From contig CANRNL010000020.1 in assembly GCA_947631965.1 (NCBI GenBank), forward strand, positions 1 to 35,760: a stretch of 35,760 nt of DNA. Reading direction: 5' to 3'. The translations under genes and the position numbers were made by a program. Source of the DNA: an uncultured Clostridia bacterium (lineage in GTDB: Bacteria > Bacillota > Clostridia > Monoglobales > Monoglobaceae). Shown one piece after another: positions 16,879 to 25,609 of the stretch (positions are counted from its first letter, which is position 1; the number at the start of each line of letters is the position of its first letter). The notes beneath the pieces are model-generated. The model had not been told where the DNA came from. It made no database searches and saw only the letters and a program-made list of their open reading frames with translations.

Positions 16879-17763
16879 ATGGTACGGCAAAAAGGAAAAG
16901 GCGAGACGATATTTCGCATTGTTAACGGCTTTGTAATGCTTCTGGTTGTTGCGGTTACTCTCTATCCGCTGCTGTATGTGCTTGCTATATCACTCAGCTC
17001 CGCGGAATTTGTGCAGGCGAGAATGGTTACGATATTCCCGAAAGGATTAAACTTCGACGCATATAAGGAGGTTATATCGGACACATATTTTTGGTCGTCC
17101 TATAAAAACACTATCGTATATACGGTTACGGGAACGGTTCTGAGCGTATTTTTGACTACTATGCTTGCGTATTGTCTTTCGCGCCCCAACCTGTTCGCAA
17201 GGAAACAGATTTCTTTTTTGATACTGTTTACGATGTTTTTCAGCGGCGGTCTGGTTCCGAGCTTCCTGCTTGTGAAGGAGCTTCATATTTATAACACCAT
17301 TTGGGCAATCATACTGCCGACGGCGATAAGTACCTACAATATGATTGTAACGAGAACGTATATGCAGGGGCTTCCCGAGGAGCTGTTTGAGTCGGTCAAG
17401 CTGGACGGCGCGAACGACTTTCAGATTTTTACAAAAATAGTGCTTCCGCTTTCAAAGCCCGTGGTTGCGACAATTTCTCTGTTTTATGCCGTCGGCTTGT
17501 GGAACGGTTATTTCAACCCTATGATATATCTGAAGGATGCGGATAAATATCCGCTTCAGATTATTCTGAAAAACCTTATCTTAAGCCAGAACGCGAGCGA
17601 CCTTTCGGGAGGCGCGTCGGAGGCGTTGGGACAGACTATGATGACGAGCGAAATGATTACCTCGGCTTCGATAGTCATAGCGATGATTCCGATTTTGTGC
17701 GTTTATCCGTTTGTGCAAAAGCACTTTGTAAAGGGCGTTATGCTCGGAGCGGTAAAGGGTTAA
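16879..17763 (+). CDS. Sugar ABC transporter permease, YtcP type
   Basis: A 294-residue inner-membrane permease, the usual partner of LplB. It has about six hydrophobic segments, the FLILFTMFFSGGLVPSFLL segment common in YtcP-like proteins, and an EAA-type loop ESVKLDGANDFQIFTKIVLP. The end, FVQKHFVKGVMLGAVKG, is the characteristic tail of this permease group. It starts after an AAAGGAG site 16 bp downstream of lplB-like and lies 50 bp before the binding-protein gene. The two permeases would form the channel for the imported oligosaccharide. Confidence 0.93.
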   Translation: MVRQKGKGETIFRIVNGFVMLLVVAVTLYPLLYVLAISLSSAEFVQARMVTIFPKGLNFDAYKEVISDTYFWSSYKNTIVYTVTGTVLSVFLTTMLAYCLSRPNLFARKQISFLILFTMFFSGGLVPSFLLVKELHIYNTIWAIILPTAISTYNMIVTRTYMQGLPEELFESVKLDGANDFQIFTKIVLPLSKPVVATISLFYAVGLWNGYFNPMIYLKDADKYPLQIILKNLILSQNASDLSGGASEALGQTMMTSEMITSASIVIAMIPILCVYPFVQKHFVKGVMLGAVKG

Positions 17764-17813
17764 AAATTTTATAAATAATTTTAAATTTAAAATATAAAGA
17801 AAGGAAAAGTATT

Positions 17814-19388
17814 ATGAAACAACTTCGGAAAAAAATTATCGGTTTATCCATGGCGGCGGTTATGACGGCGGGGGTATTTGCCGGATGCGGGAATGAGAAC
17901 GAGGATATTTCCGCGGATATGGATACCTCCACTCCAATCAGTATTGATATGATGCTGCTCAACAATACCAGCGGCGACGGTTCGGAATTTGTTTTTAAGG
18001 AACTGGTAAAGGAGAAGTTCAATATCGACATCAAGTTTTCTCTTAACAACAACCAGTCCCATTTTGAGAAGCTCAATCTTTTGATTGCTTCAAACGAATT
18101 GCCCGACATAATTTCGCCTTTGCCCGCAGAGCGCGCAAAGCTGATAGGACCAAAGGGCGCGCTTGTTGCGCTGGACGAATATTTCGACTATCTGCCGAAC
18201 TTCGTTAAGTATCTTGAGGAGGACGAAACCAACAAAATTTCGGCTATGGCGGACGACGGTCACATATACTCTCTGCCGAGATTTGCACCCGACAAGAAGG
18301 ACTACAAGTGGACGCCCATAATTCGTCAGGATTATCTGGACGAGCTTAACATTCCGACCCCGACAACGTATAAGGAGCTGTTTGCCGCGCTTCGCAAAAT
18401 CAAGGCGGCGCACCCCGAAACGGTTGGCATTGTAAACCGTGAGAAGATGACCTTCCTCAAAGCGTTCGGAGTCGGCTACAACACCAGCGACACGATGTTC
18501 TACAACAAGCTGAATGACACATTTGAATTCGGACCCATGAACGCCGGATTCAAAGAGATGATGACTGATTTTTCGCAGGCTTGGAAGGACGGAATTTTGG
18601 ATAAGGAATTCTTTACGGCTTCCGAGCAGCAATGGCAGGAGAAGTTCTTAAACGGCTCGGGCGTGTTTACGCTTGACTGGCCTAAGAGAGCATATACTCT
18701 TAAGGACTCTTACAGCAAGCTCCACCCGAATGACACAAAGTACAACACAACTTTAATTGACCCTCTCATATCGGAGAGCTATCCTTATAAGCGACTGAAT
18801 TACTCGGAGACTCTGGGACTGTGGACTTCGTGGGGTATTTCGGCAAACACAAAGCATCTGGGACGTATCCTGCAAATGGTCGACTGGGCATACAGCGACG
18901 AGGCACAGACGGAAATCCAGTGGGGCTTAGAGGGCAAGCATTACACGATTGATGAGGACGGCAGATACCGCTACACTCCCGAAATGAAAGCTTCGTATAA
19001 CCCCGAAGGAACGGTCGACCCGATGAATACGCTCGGACTCAATCACAACCGAATTATGCGTATTGAAAAGGATAACGGCGTTATAGAGGTTCCCGACGAG
19101 CTTAACAAAATCATTCAGGGTTACAGCGAGAACGTCGAGGGCTATGAGACGGACTACAAAATCGCGCTTACGTTCACTGAGGAGCAGTCGGACAGAATAG
19201 AGGAGATAAGAATGGTAACGGACACTCTGGTTAACGAGGGCGTGGTTGCATTTGTGACGGGAGAAAGACCCATGAGCGAGTTTGACTCGTTTGTTGAGCA
19301 GGTAAGAAGTCAGGGCGGCGCGGAGCTTGAAAAGATTTATGCCGACGCGTACGCTTCCTATAAAGAAAAAATGAATAACATAAAATAA
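17814..19388 (+). CDS. Extracellular solute-binding lipoprotein (oligosaccharide)
   Basis: A 524-residue family-1-type solute-binding protein of the large LipO/YtcQ-like kind. A signal peptide ends in the lipobox VFAGC, with C25 as the lipidated residue. The mature part includes features common in this group: an early F-K-E-L-V-K-E-K-F-N-I-D-I segment, W-T-P-I-I-R-Q-D-Y-L-D-E-L near the middle and L-Y/W-T-S-W-G-I-S late. It should capture the oligosaccharide and deliver it to the two preceding permeases. The 50-bp gap ahead of it is almost pure A/T with an AAAGGAAAAG ribosome site; no terminator is seen, so it is probably co-transcribed. Confidence 0.92.
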   Translation: MKQLRKKIIGLSMAAVMTAGVFAGCGNENEDISADMDTSTPISIDMMLLNNTSGDGSEFVFKELVKEKFNIDIKFSLNNNQSHFEKLNLLIASNELPDIISPLPAERAKLIGPKGALVALDEYFDYLPNFVKYLEEDETNKISAMADDGHIYSLPRFAPDKKDYKWTPIIRQDYLDELNIPTPTTYKELFAALRKIKAAHPETVGIVNREKMTFLKAFGVGYNTSDTMFYNKLNDTFEFGPMNAGFKEMMTDFSQAWKDGILDKEFFTASEQQWQEKFLNGSGVFTLDWPKRAYTLKDSYSKLHPNDTKYNTTLIDPLISESYPYKRLNYSETLGLWTSWGISANTKHLGRILQMVDWAYSDEAQTEIQWGLEGKHYTIDEDGRYRYTPEMKASYNPEGTVDPMNTLGLNHNRIMRIEKDNGVIEVPDELNKIIQGYSENVEGYETDYKIALTFTEEQSDRIEEIRMVTDTLVNEGVVAFVTGERPMSEFDSFVEQVRSQGGAELEKIYADAYASYKEKMNNIK

Positions 19389-19421
19389 AAGCGCTTCTGC
19401 GGAAGGGAGGAATTTTGCAGT

Positions 19422-22400
19422 ATGCGAGGTATAAAACGTGTTCTTTCGATTATTTTGGCGGCGGCGGTAATGCTCAGCGTTATAGTTGTGCCCTCCGTCG
19501 CGGCGGCGTCGGAATATCCGAAGATTGATTGTCAGGCGGTCGGAGCAACGACCGAGGCGTCTGATCAGGGAAGCGACGGCTCATCCAATTCAAACGCCGT
19601 AATCGATAACGTAAGCAATAATACGACCGGTGCGTTTAAATGGTATGTGGCAGGAAGCAAGCTCACGGGGGCAAATTTAACCATAATTCTGCCCAAAAAG
19701 TATAAAATTGATAAAATAACGCTGATAAGCGGCTATCCCTCAAGAGACCCCGCAACCGCTAATACGGAAGATAATAAGTCGTCTCATAATACGGCTGAAA
19801 TTCCGTTTAAGTATCAGTTTGAGTACGCGAATGAGGGCGGAGCGTTTGAGCTTATTCCGAACACAAAGGTTGATAAGACCTTTGACGGTTTGACCTCAGC
19901 CGACCATAACGTTACATTTGAGTTTGACGAGGTTGAAACGGATAAGATTAAGTTTACCACGCTTGAAGGCAATTACGATTTCCGTATTCTTGAAATAGAG
20001 CTTTACGGCGTCGAGGCGGGCGGAGACCCCGCGCCGAAGGTTGAAAACGTGGCGCTTAGCAGACCCGCTACGGTAAGCGCACAAGCCAGCGGAGCTCCCG
20101 AAGCGTTGACTGACGGAGTTACGGACCAGACAACAGGAAACTATGTATGGGTTGCCAGCGCGGCTCAGGCATCGGCGGGAGCTTATGCGGATATTGATTT
20201 GGGGCTGGCAAATATAAGCAGTATGGTTCTGTACCACGGTATGAACAGCGGTTCGGACAGACTGACGGATTTTGAGGTACAGTATCTCGGCAAAACGGGA
20301 GACGAGTATCAGACCTTAAAGACCGAAACGGGAGTAAGCGAAAATCCCTACACCGTGACGTTTGGCGAGACGGTTTGCGCGACACATATACGAATTGTCT
20401 CCAAATGCACAACGATGTTTCGTATTCGCGAGATAGAGGTAATGGGAACCAAGCTCGAAGTTGAAGATGAACCCAAAGACCCCGAAATTTCGGTAACTCC
20501 CGTGACCGGCGCGTCGGCGGGAACCGATGTCACTCTGAGTGCGACCGTTACGGCGAACGAAAATTCCATAGATAAAGTGGAGTTTTATAACGGTGCTGAG
20601 CTTTTGGGAGAAGGCTCGGAAAACGGCGGAAAGTATGAGTATACTTTGGAGAAGGCGGCGGGAAGCTACAACATCACCGCTAAGCTGACGTACAATACGG
20701 ATAAAACCCTCGTTTCGGCTCCGATGATATTTACAGCCGAATTTGATGATTTGGGTACAAACGTCGCTGCGGGAAAGACGGCGACCGCGAGCTATTACAG
20801 CTCCGCAAACGGAGGACCTGAGGTGCTTTTGGACGGTGTGAAAAATCAGACCACGGGCAGTAATGTTGTGTTTGTAGACCAGAACAAGACGAACGGAGTT
20901 TATTTCGACATCGACCTCGGCGGCTTGTGCGACGTTGATAAGGTCGTTTTGTATCACGGTATGAGTACTCCGAGGACTCAGACGCTTCAGAGCTTTGAGG
21001 TTCAGTACAGCGGAAAGACCGACTCGGTCGGAGACGGAGACTACACTACGATTAAAACGGTGACCGGCGCGACCGAAAATCCGTGGACGATAGCTTTGGA
21101 CGAAGCAGTGCGCGCGGGCCATATACGCCTGGTTTCAAAAATGGAAAACAGCAGCACAAATATGTTCCGTATTTTGGAGATAGAGGTCTACGGAAAGGAG
21201 GTAATCCCTCCCGCCGTTACGGTTGACGAGATAGACAACATAACCGCAGGCGAGAGCGTAACCTTGAAGGCGACGGTTACCGATAACGGCAATACGATAA
21301 ATAAGGTGGAATTTTACGATAACGATACACGTCTGGGAGACGGAACACTGAACGTCGATAAGTATGAATACACCTTTGAAAACGCCGAGGAAGGCGGTCA
21401 CAGCATTACGGCGGTGGTAACCTATGACACGGATAAGACGGTGACCTCGGACGCTGTTACCTTTGCGGTGCAGGCTCCGCCAGAACCCGACGCTCCCGTA
21501 ATAGTCGTTGACGATATTTCGGATATTTCGGAGGGTGACAGCATAACGCTCAGTGCAGCTCTTACCGACAACGGGAACGTCATTGAAAAGGTGGAGTTCT
21601 TTGAAAATATCACCGAGCTTATAGGCACGGCGGTATCTTCTTCGGACGGCAAATATACCTATGAGTGGGAAGCTCCGTCTGTCGGCACGCACAAAATTAC
21701 CGCCACGGTCACCTACGGAGAAAGCAAGACGGTAATTTCCGCGGCGGTCAGCTTTACGGTCAGGGCAAAGCCGACAGTTGCGGCAGAACCGATAGGAAAC
21801 GTTATCGCGGGCGACAGCGTAACCTTAAAGGCGGCTGTTACCGACAACGGGAACGCGATAGACAAAGTAGAGTTCTTTGATAATTCGGACTTGCTCGGCG
21901 CGGGCGAGTTAAACGGCGACAAGTACGAGTATACTCTGTCCGACGTGTCAGAGGGTGCGCACAGCATTACCGCGACGGTAACATACGATACCGATAAGAC
22001 GGTGACATCGGAGCCTGTGGAGTTCACGGCTTTTCCGAAGCCTATCGAGCCGACAGGCACGAATATTGCGCTCGGCGCGGCAGTTACGAGCAGCGAGAAA
22101 GACAGCAGTAACAGCTCGGGCGCGTCGCTGACCGACGGCGTTACCGACAAAACCAGCGGCACCGACAAATGGTTTGTCGGAAAAGCAAAAACGCTGGACG
22201 CTTGGGCAGACCTGAAATTATTGAAGCACGGAAAGATAAACGCGGTAAAGGTTTACAGCGGATACAACGATATAAACACTTCGAGTAAGGACAAGCTGAC
22301 CGACTTTGAGGTTTGGTACAGCGACTTAAAGGATGCAGACCCGACTTCTCTTACCGATTACAAGCTGGCGGAGACGGTGACCGGCGCGCCCCTCGGACTG

Positions 22401-25400
22401 GTAACGGTACCGTTGAGCGAAGAGGTAGACGCTTGGCACGTTAAGATTGTCTCCAAGGTTGAGAACAATCGAGTTGACGAGCAGGGCTCGGACGGCATAC
22501 GCATTCGCGAGGTCGAGGTCTACGGCACCGAAATTATTGACTCGCAGGTGTCCGACCCCGAAATTACGCTTGACCCCATAGGAAGCGTGACGGCGGGCGA
22601 TAGTGTAGTGCTGAGCGCGGTTGTCAGCGAGAACGGAAATACGATAGACAAGGTTGAATTTTTCGACAGCGGCGTACTGCTCGGCACGGGCGAACTCAGC
22701 GCCGGAAAGTATAAGTACACGATGCCGGACGTTTCAGAGGGCGCGCACAGCATTACCGCGACGCTGACGTACGACACCGATAAGACGGTTACGTCCGAGG
22801 CTGTTGAGTTTACGGCACTTCCTAAGCCTATCGAGCCGACCGGCATGAATATTGCGCTCGGCGCGGCAGTTACGAGCAGCGAGGCGGACAGCGGCAACAG
22901 CTCGGGCGCGTCGCTGACCGACGGCGTTACGACCAAAACCAGCGGCACCGACAAATGGTTTGTCGGCAAAGCTAAAACGCTGGACGCGTGGGCTGACCTG
23001 AAATTATTGAAGCACGGAAAGATAAACGCGGTAAAAGTTTACAGCGGATACAACGACATAAACACATCGAGTAAGGACAAGCTGACCGATTTTGAGGTTT
23101 GGTACAGCGATAAGGAAGACGCAGATACGACCTCCCTTACCGATTATATAAAGGCGGAGACGGTAAGCGGTGCGCCTCTCGGACTGGTAACAGTACCGTT
23201 GAGCGAAGAAGTAGACGCGTGGCACGTTAAGATTGTCTCCAAGGTCGCGAACAACCGAGCGGATGAGCAGGGCTCGGATGGCATACGCATTCGCGAGATT
23301 GAGGTCTACGGCGTTGAAATTGCCGAGCCTCAACTGCCCGACCCCGAAATTACGCTTGACTCCGTAGGAAATGTGACGGCGGGCGATAACGTGGTGCTGA
23401 GCGCGGCTGTAACCGACAACGGAAACACGATAGACAAGGTTGAATTTTTTGACAACAGCGTACTTCTCGGCGCGGGCGCGCTCAGCGGCGGAAAGTATGA
23501 GTACACGATGCCCGCGGTTGCCGAGGGCAGTCACAGCATTACCGCGACGGTGACATATAACACGGATAAGACGGTGACGTCGGAGCCCGTGAAGTTTACG
23601 GCTGAACCAAATTCCGACGCGCTGTTTGAAATCACCATAGAGTCGCCGGCCGAGTCGGAGGAACTTAAGCCGAACGAAAAGTTCACGATAAGGGCGACGG
23701 TCATCGACGCGAAAAAGATGCTGAGCCGCGTCAATATTTACATCAACGAAAGGACTATCGCGGGATTTGAGCCGTCTGCCGACGGTATATACAGCGCGGA
23801 GGCTATCGCAGAGCCGGGCGTAAACTCAATTATTGCGGAAGCGGTAGCGTCCGACGGCACGGTGCAGAAAAAGAGCATAGTTAAAACCATAGACTATCCC
23901 AAGGTAGAATATGACAATACGTTTGTTGCGACCGCGAGCAAAAACGGAAGCGACACCAGCTCAAATCCGAGCGCGGTAATTGACAATAAGACCAACAGCG
24001 ACATCGGAAGCAATAAATGGTACATCAACGCCGATAGCTCACCCGGCTCGTATTTGACCATTTCGTTCCCCGATAATTACCGCTTAAACGGCATAACGCT
24101 TTACAGCGGTTATATAGGACGAGACCCTGCCGAGGTTAATATAGAGAGCAATAAGCCCAACAATACCGCCGAGGTTCCGTTCCTGTATCAGTTTGAGTAC
24201 GAAAAGGCGGACGGCAGCTTCGAACTCATTCCCGGAACCAAAGTTGAAAAGAGCTTCGGCGGACTGACCGAGGATGATAAAGTGGTCAGATTCAGCTTTG
24301 ACGAGATTGAAACGAGCAAGATAAAATTTGTTTCGCTGCCCGGCAACTACGCATATCGTCTGCGCGAAATAGAGACATTCGGCTATGTTCCGAACAGCGC
24401 TCCCGTAATAGTGCTGGACGAGCTTCCCAACGATGGTATGGTTATGGAGGATGCGGACGTTACGTTGACCGCCACAATTGAGGATAAGGAAGACGACATC
24501 CGCTCGGTAACTCTGTATATCGACGGAGTGCCGTCCGAGACGGTATTTGAGCAGACGGAACAAAACGCAAACAAGTATACCGCGATGCTGAAGGGCGGCA
24601 GTATGAGCGTCGGCAAGCATACTCTTATGATAAAGGCGACCGACGGCTTTATGTCTGAGGGCGAGTCCAACGTCATTACGGTGAGCGTATCAAGCGAGCG
24701 GGATATACTGGACGTACTCAACGGTTCGACCAGAGCCAATATAGCCGCGAACTTTGAATTTGCGGCAGCTCAGCTTAAAACCGATTTGAGAGCGTTCAAC
24801 GCATTGAGTAAGAGCAACAAAGAAAAGGTATATCTCGCCCTGCTTAAAAAGGACCTCACCTCGGCGGCGGAGCTGCAGAGCTTTTTGAACAGCACTATCC
24901 GAGGCTTGTCGAGCGGCGGTACTTCGCCGAGCGGCGGAGGCACAAGCTCGGGCGGAGGCGGCGGTTCCGCTCCCGCGGGCGGCGGCATTGTAAAACCGTC
25001 GGGCGGCAGTACATCTCTGCCGACGCAGAGCATCGGAACCGACGAAAGCAAAGCGGTATTTACCGATTTGCAGGGAGTAAACTGGGCTGAGGAAGCTATA
25101 ACGGCGCTGTCCGAGCAGGGAGTTATAAACGGCGTCGGCGACGGAAGGTTTGCTCCTTTGGAGTATGTAACCAGAGGTCAGTTTGCAAAAATCCTTATCG
25201 GAGCTTTGGGGCTCATCATCGACGGAGCGAAAGCCGATTTCACCGACGTATCCGAGACGGACGAATTTTATCCGTATATCGCGTCGGCTCAGCAGCTTTC
25301 AATCATAAACGGTATGGGTGACGGAACCTTTGGCGTGAATAACGAAATTACTCGTGAGGATTTGGGAGTTATGATGGTTCGCGCGGCTGATGCGGCGGGC

Positions 25401-25598
25401 ATAGAGCTTCCTCTCGAAAAAGAGGAGACGGCGTTCAGCGACTCTGATGAAATAGCGCAGTACGCGGTTGACGCGATTATAAGATTACAGCGCGCGGGCA
25501 TTATGAACGGTATGGGCGACGGCAGCTTTGCTCCGCTTGAGAGCGCAAACCGCGCTATGGCGGCAAAGGTCATTTATGAATTGATGAATTTGAAGTAG
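19422..25598 (+). CDS. Giant SLH-anchored discoidin/Ig-repeat surface protein
   Basis: A 2058-residue secreted protein with a signal peptide (about 1-28) and three C-terminal SLH domains (about 1874-2058; INGVGDGRFAPLEYVTRGQ, INGMGDGTFGVNNEITRED, MNGMGDGSFAPLESANRAM) that hold it on the cell wall. Between them lie two kinds of discoidin-like domains and about eight Ig-like domains (each with D-N-G-N-x-I-x-K-V-E-F-[FY]). By nucleotide position: type A at about 19510-20010; type B at about 20047-20457, 20751-21207, 22041-22533 and 22827-23317; type A again at about 23901-24390; Ig-like domains fill the gaps. A helical segment and a Gly/Ser-rich linker (about 24915-25035) precede the SLH part. 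No catalytic domain is recognised, so it is probably a glycan-binding scaffold working with the secreted glycosidases and the transporter. Confidence 0.85.
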   Translation: MRGIKRVLSIILAAAVMLSVIVVPSVAAASEYPKIDCQAVGATTEASDQGSDGSSNSNAVIDNVSNNTTGAFKWYVAGSKLTGANLTIILPKKYKIDKITLISGYPSRDPATANTEDNKSSHNTAEIPFKYQFEYANEGGAFELIPNTKVDKTFDGLTSADHNVTFEFDEVETDKIKFTTLEGNYDFRILEIELYGVEAGGDPAPKVENVALSRPATVSAQASGAPEALTDGVTDQTTGNYVWVASAAQASAGAYADIDLGLANISSMVLYHGMNSGSDRLTDFEVQYLGKTGDEYQTLKTETGVSENPYTVTFGETVCATHIRIVSKCTTMFRIREIEVMGTKLEVEDEPKDPEISVTPVTGASAGTDVTLSATVTANENSIDKVEFYNGAELLGEGSENGGKYEYTLEKAAGSYNITAKLTYNTDKTLVSAPMIFTAEFDDLGTNVAAGKTATASYYSSANGGPEVLLDGVKNQTTGSNVVFVDQNKTNGVYFDIDLGGLCDVDKVVLYHGMSTPRTQTLQSFEVQYSGKTDSVGDGDYTTIKTVTGATENPWTIALDEAVRAGHIRLVSKMENSSTNMFRILEIEVYGKEVIPPAVTVDEIDNITAGESVTLKATVTDNGNTINKVEFYDNDTRLGDGTLNVDKYEYTFENAEEGGHSITAVVTYDTDKTVTSDAVTFAVQAPPEPDAPVIVVDDISDISEGDSITLSAALTDNGNVIEKVEFFENITELIGTAVSSSDGKYTYEWEAPSVGTHKITATVTYGESKTVISAAVSFTVRAKPTVAAEPIGNVIAGDSVTLKAAVTDNGNAIDKVEFFDNSDLLGAGELNGDKYEYTLSDVSEGAHSITATVTYDTDKTVTSEPVEFTAFPKPIEPTGTNIALGAAVTSSEKDSSNSSGASLTDGVTDKTSGTDKWFVGKAKTLDAWADLKLLKHGKINAVKVYSGYNDINTSSKDKLTDFEVWYSDLKDADPTSLTDYKLAETVTGAPLGLVTVPLSEEVDAWHVKIVSKVENNRVDEQGSDGIRIREVEVYGTEIIDSQVSDPEITLDPIGSVTAGDSVVLSAVVSENGNTIDKVEFFDSGVLLGTGELSAGKYKYTMPDVSEGAHSITATLTYDTDKTVTSEAVEFTALPKPIEPTGMNIALGAAVTSSEADSGNSSGASLTDGVTTKTSGTDKWFVGKAKTLDAWADLKLLKHGKINAVKVYSGYNDINTSSKDKLTDFEVWYSDKEDADTTSLTDYIKAETVSGAPLGLVTVPLSEEVDAWHVKIVSKVANNRADEQGSDGIRIREIEVYGVEIAEPQLPDPEITLDSVGNVTAGDNVVLSAAVTDNGNTIDKVEFFDNSVLLGAGALSGGKYEYTMPAVAEGSHSITATVTYNTDKTVTSEPVKFTAEPNSDALFEITIESPAESEELKPNEKFTIRATVIDAKKMLSRVNIYINERTIAGFEPSADGIYSAEAIAEPGVNSIIAEAVASDGTVQKKSIVKTIDYPKVEYDNTFVATASKNGSDTSSNPSAVIDNKTNSDIGSNKWYINADSSPGSYLTISFPDNYRLNGITLYSGYIGRDPAEVNIESNKPNNTAEVPFLYQFEYEKADGSFELIPGTKVEKSFGGLTEDDKVVRFSFDEIETSKIKFVSLPGNYAYRLREIETFGYVPNSAPVIVLDELPNDGMVMEDADVTLTATIEDKEDDIRSVTLYIDGVPSETVFEQTEQNANKYTAMLKGGSMSVGKHTLMIKATDGFMSEGESNVITVSVSSERDILDVLNGSTRANIAANFEFAAAQLKTDLRAFNALSKSNKEKVYLALLKKDLTSAAELQSFLNSTIRGLSSGGTSPSGGGTSSGGGGGSAPAGGGIVKPSGGSTSLPTQSIGTDESKAVFTDLQGVNWAEEAITALSEQGVINGVGDGRFAPLEYVTRGQFAKILIGALGLIIDGAKADFTDVSETDEFYPYIASAQQLSIINGMGDGTFGVNNEITREDLGVMMVRAADAAGIELPLEKEETAFSDSDEIAQYAVDAIIRLQRAGIMNGMGDGSFAPLESANRAMAAKVIYELMNLK
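21774..23606 (+). repeat. 786-bp in-frame tandem duplication (Ig + discoidin unit)
   Basis: The unit of one Ig-like and one discoidin domain is present twice (21774-22559 and 22560-23345) and is followed by a third Ig-like domain (23346-23606). Marker positions such as GATAGACAA (21857, 22643, 23429) and CCTGAAATTA (22211, 22997) are exactly 786 bp apart. The discoidin parts are nearly identical at the DNA level, pointing to recent duplication or gene conversion. Confidence 0.9.
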
Positions 25599-25609
25599 GA
25601 GGGAAAAGG

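Noticed and set aside
19389-19421. Terminator between the binding-protein and giant SLH genes
   Set aside because: Only a 4-bp CTTC/GAAG hairpin without a T-run; too weak to end transcription.
21774-23606. CRISPR-like or non-coding satellite repeats
   Set aside because: The repeats are 786 bp long, stay in frame and encode complete domains, so they are coding duplications.
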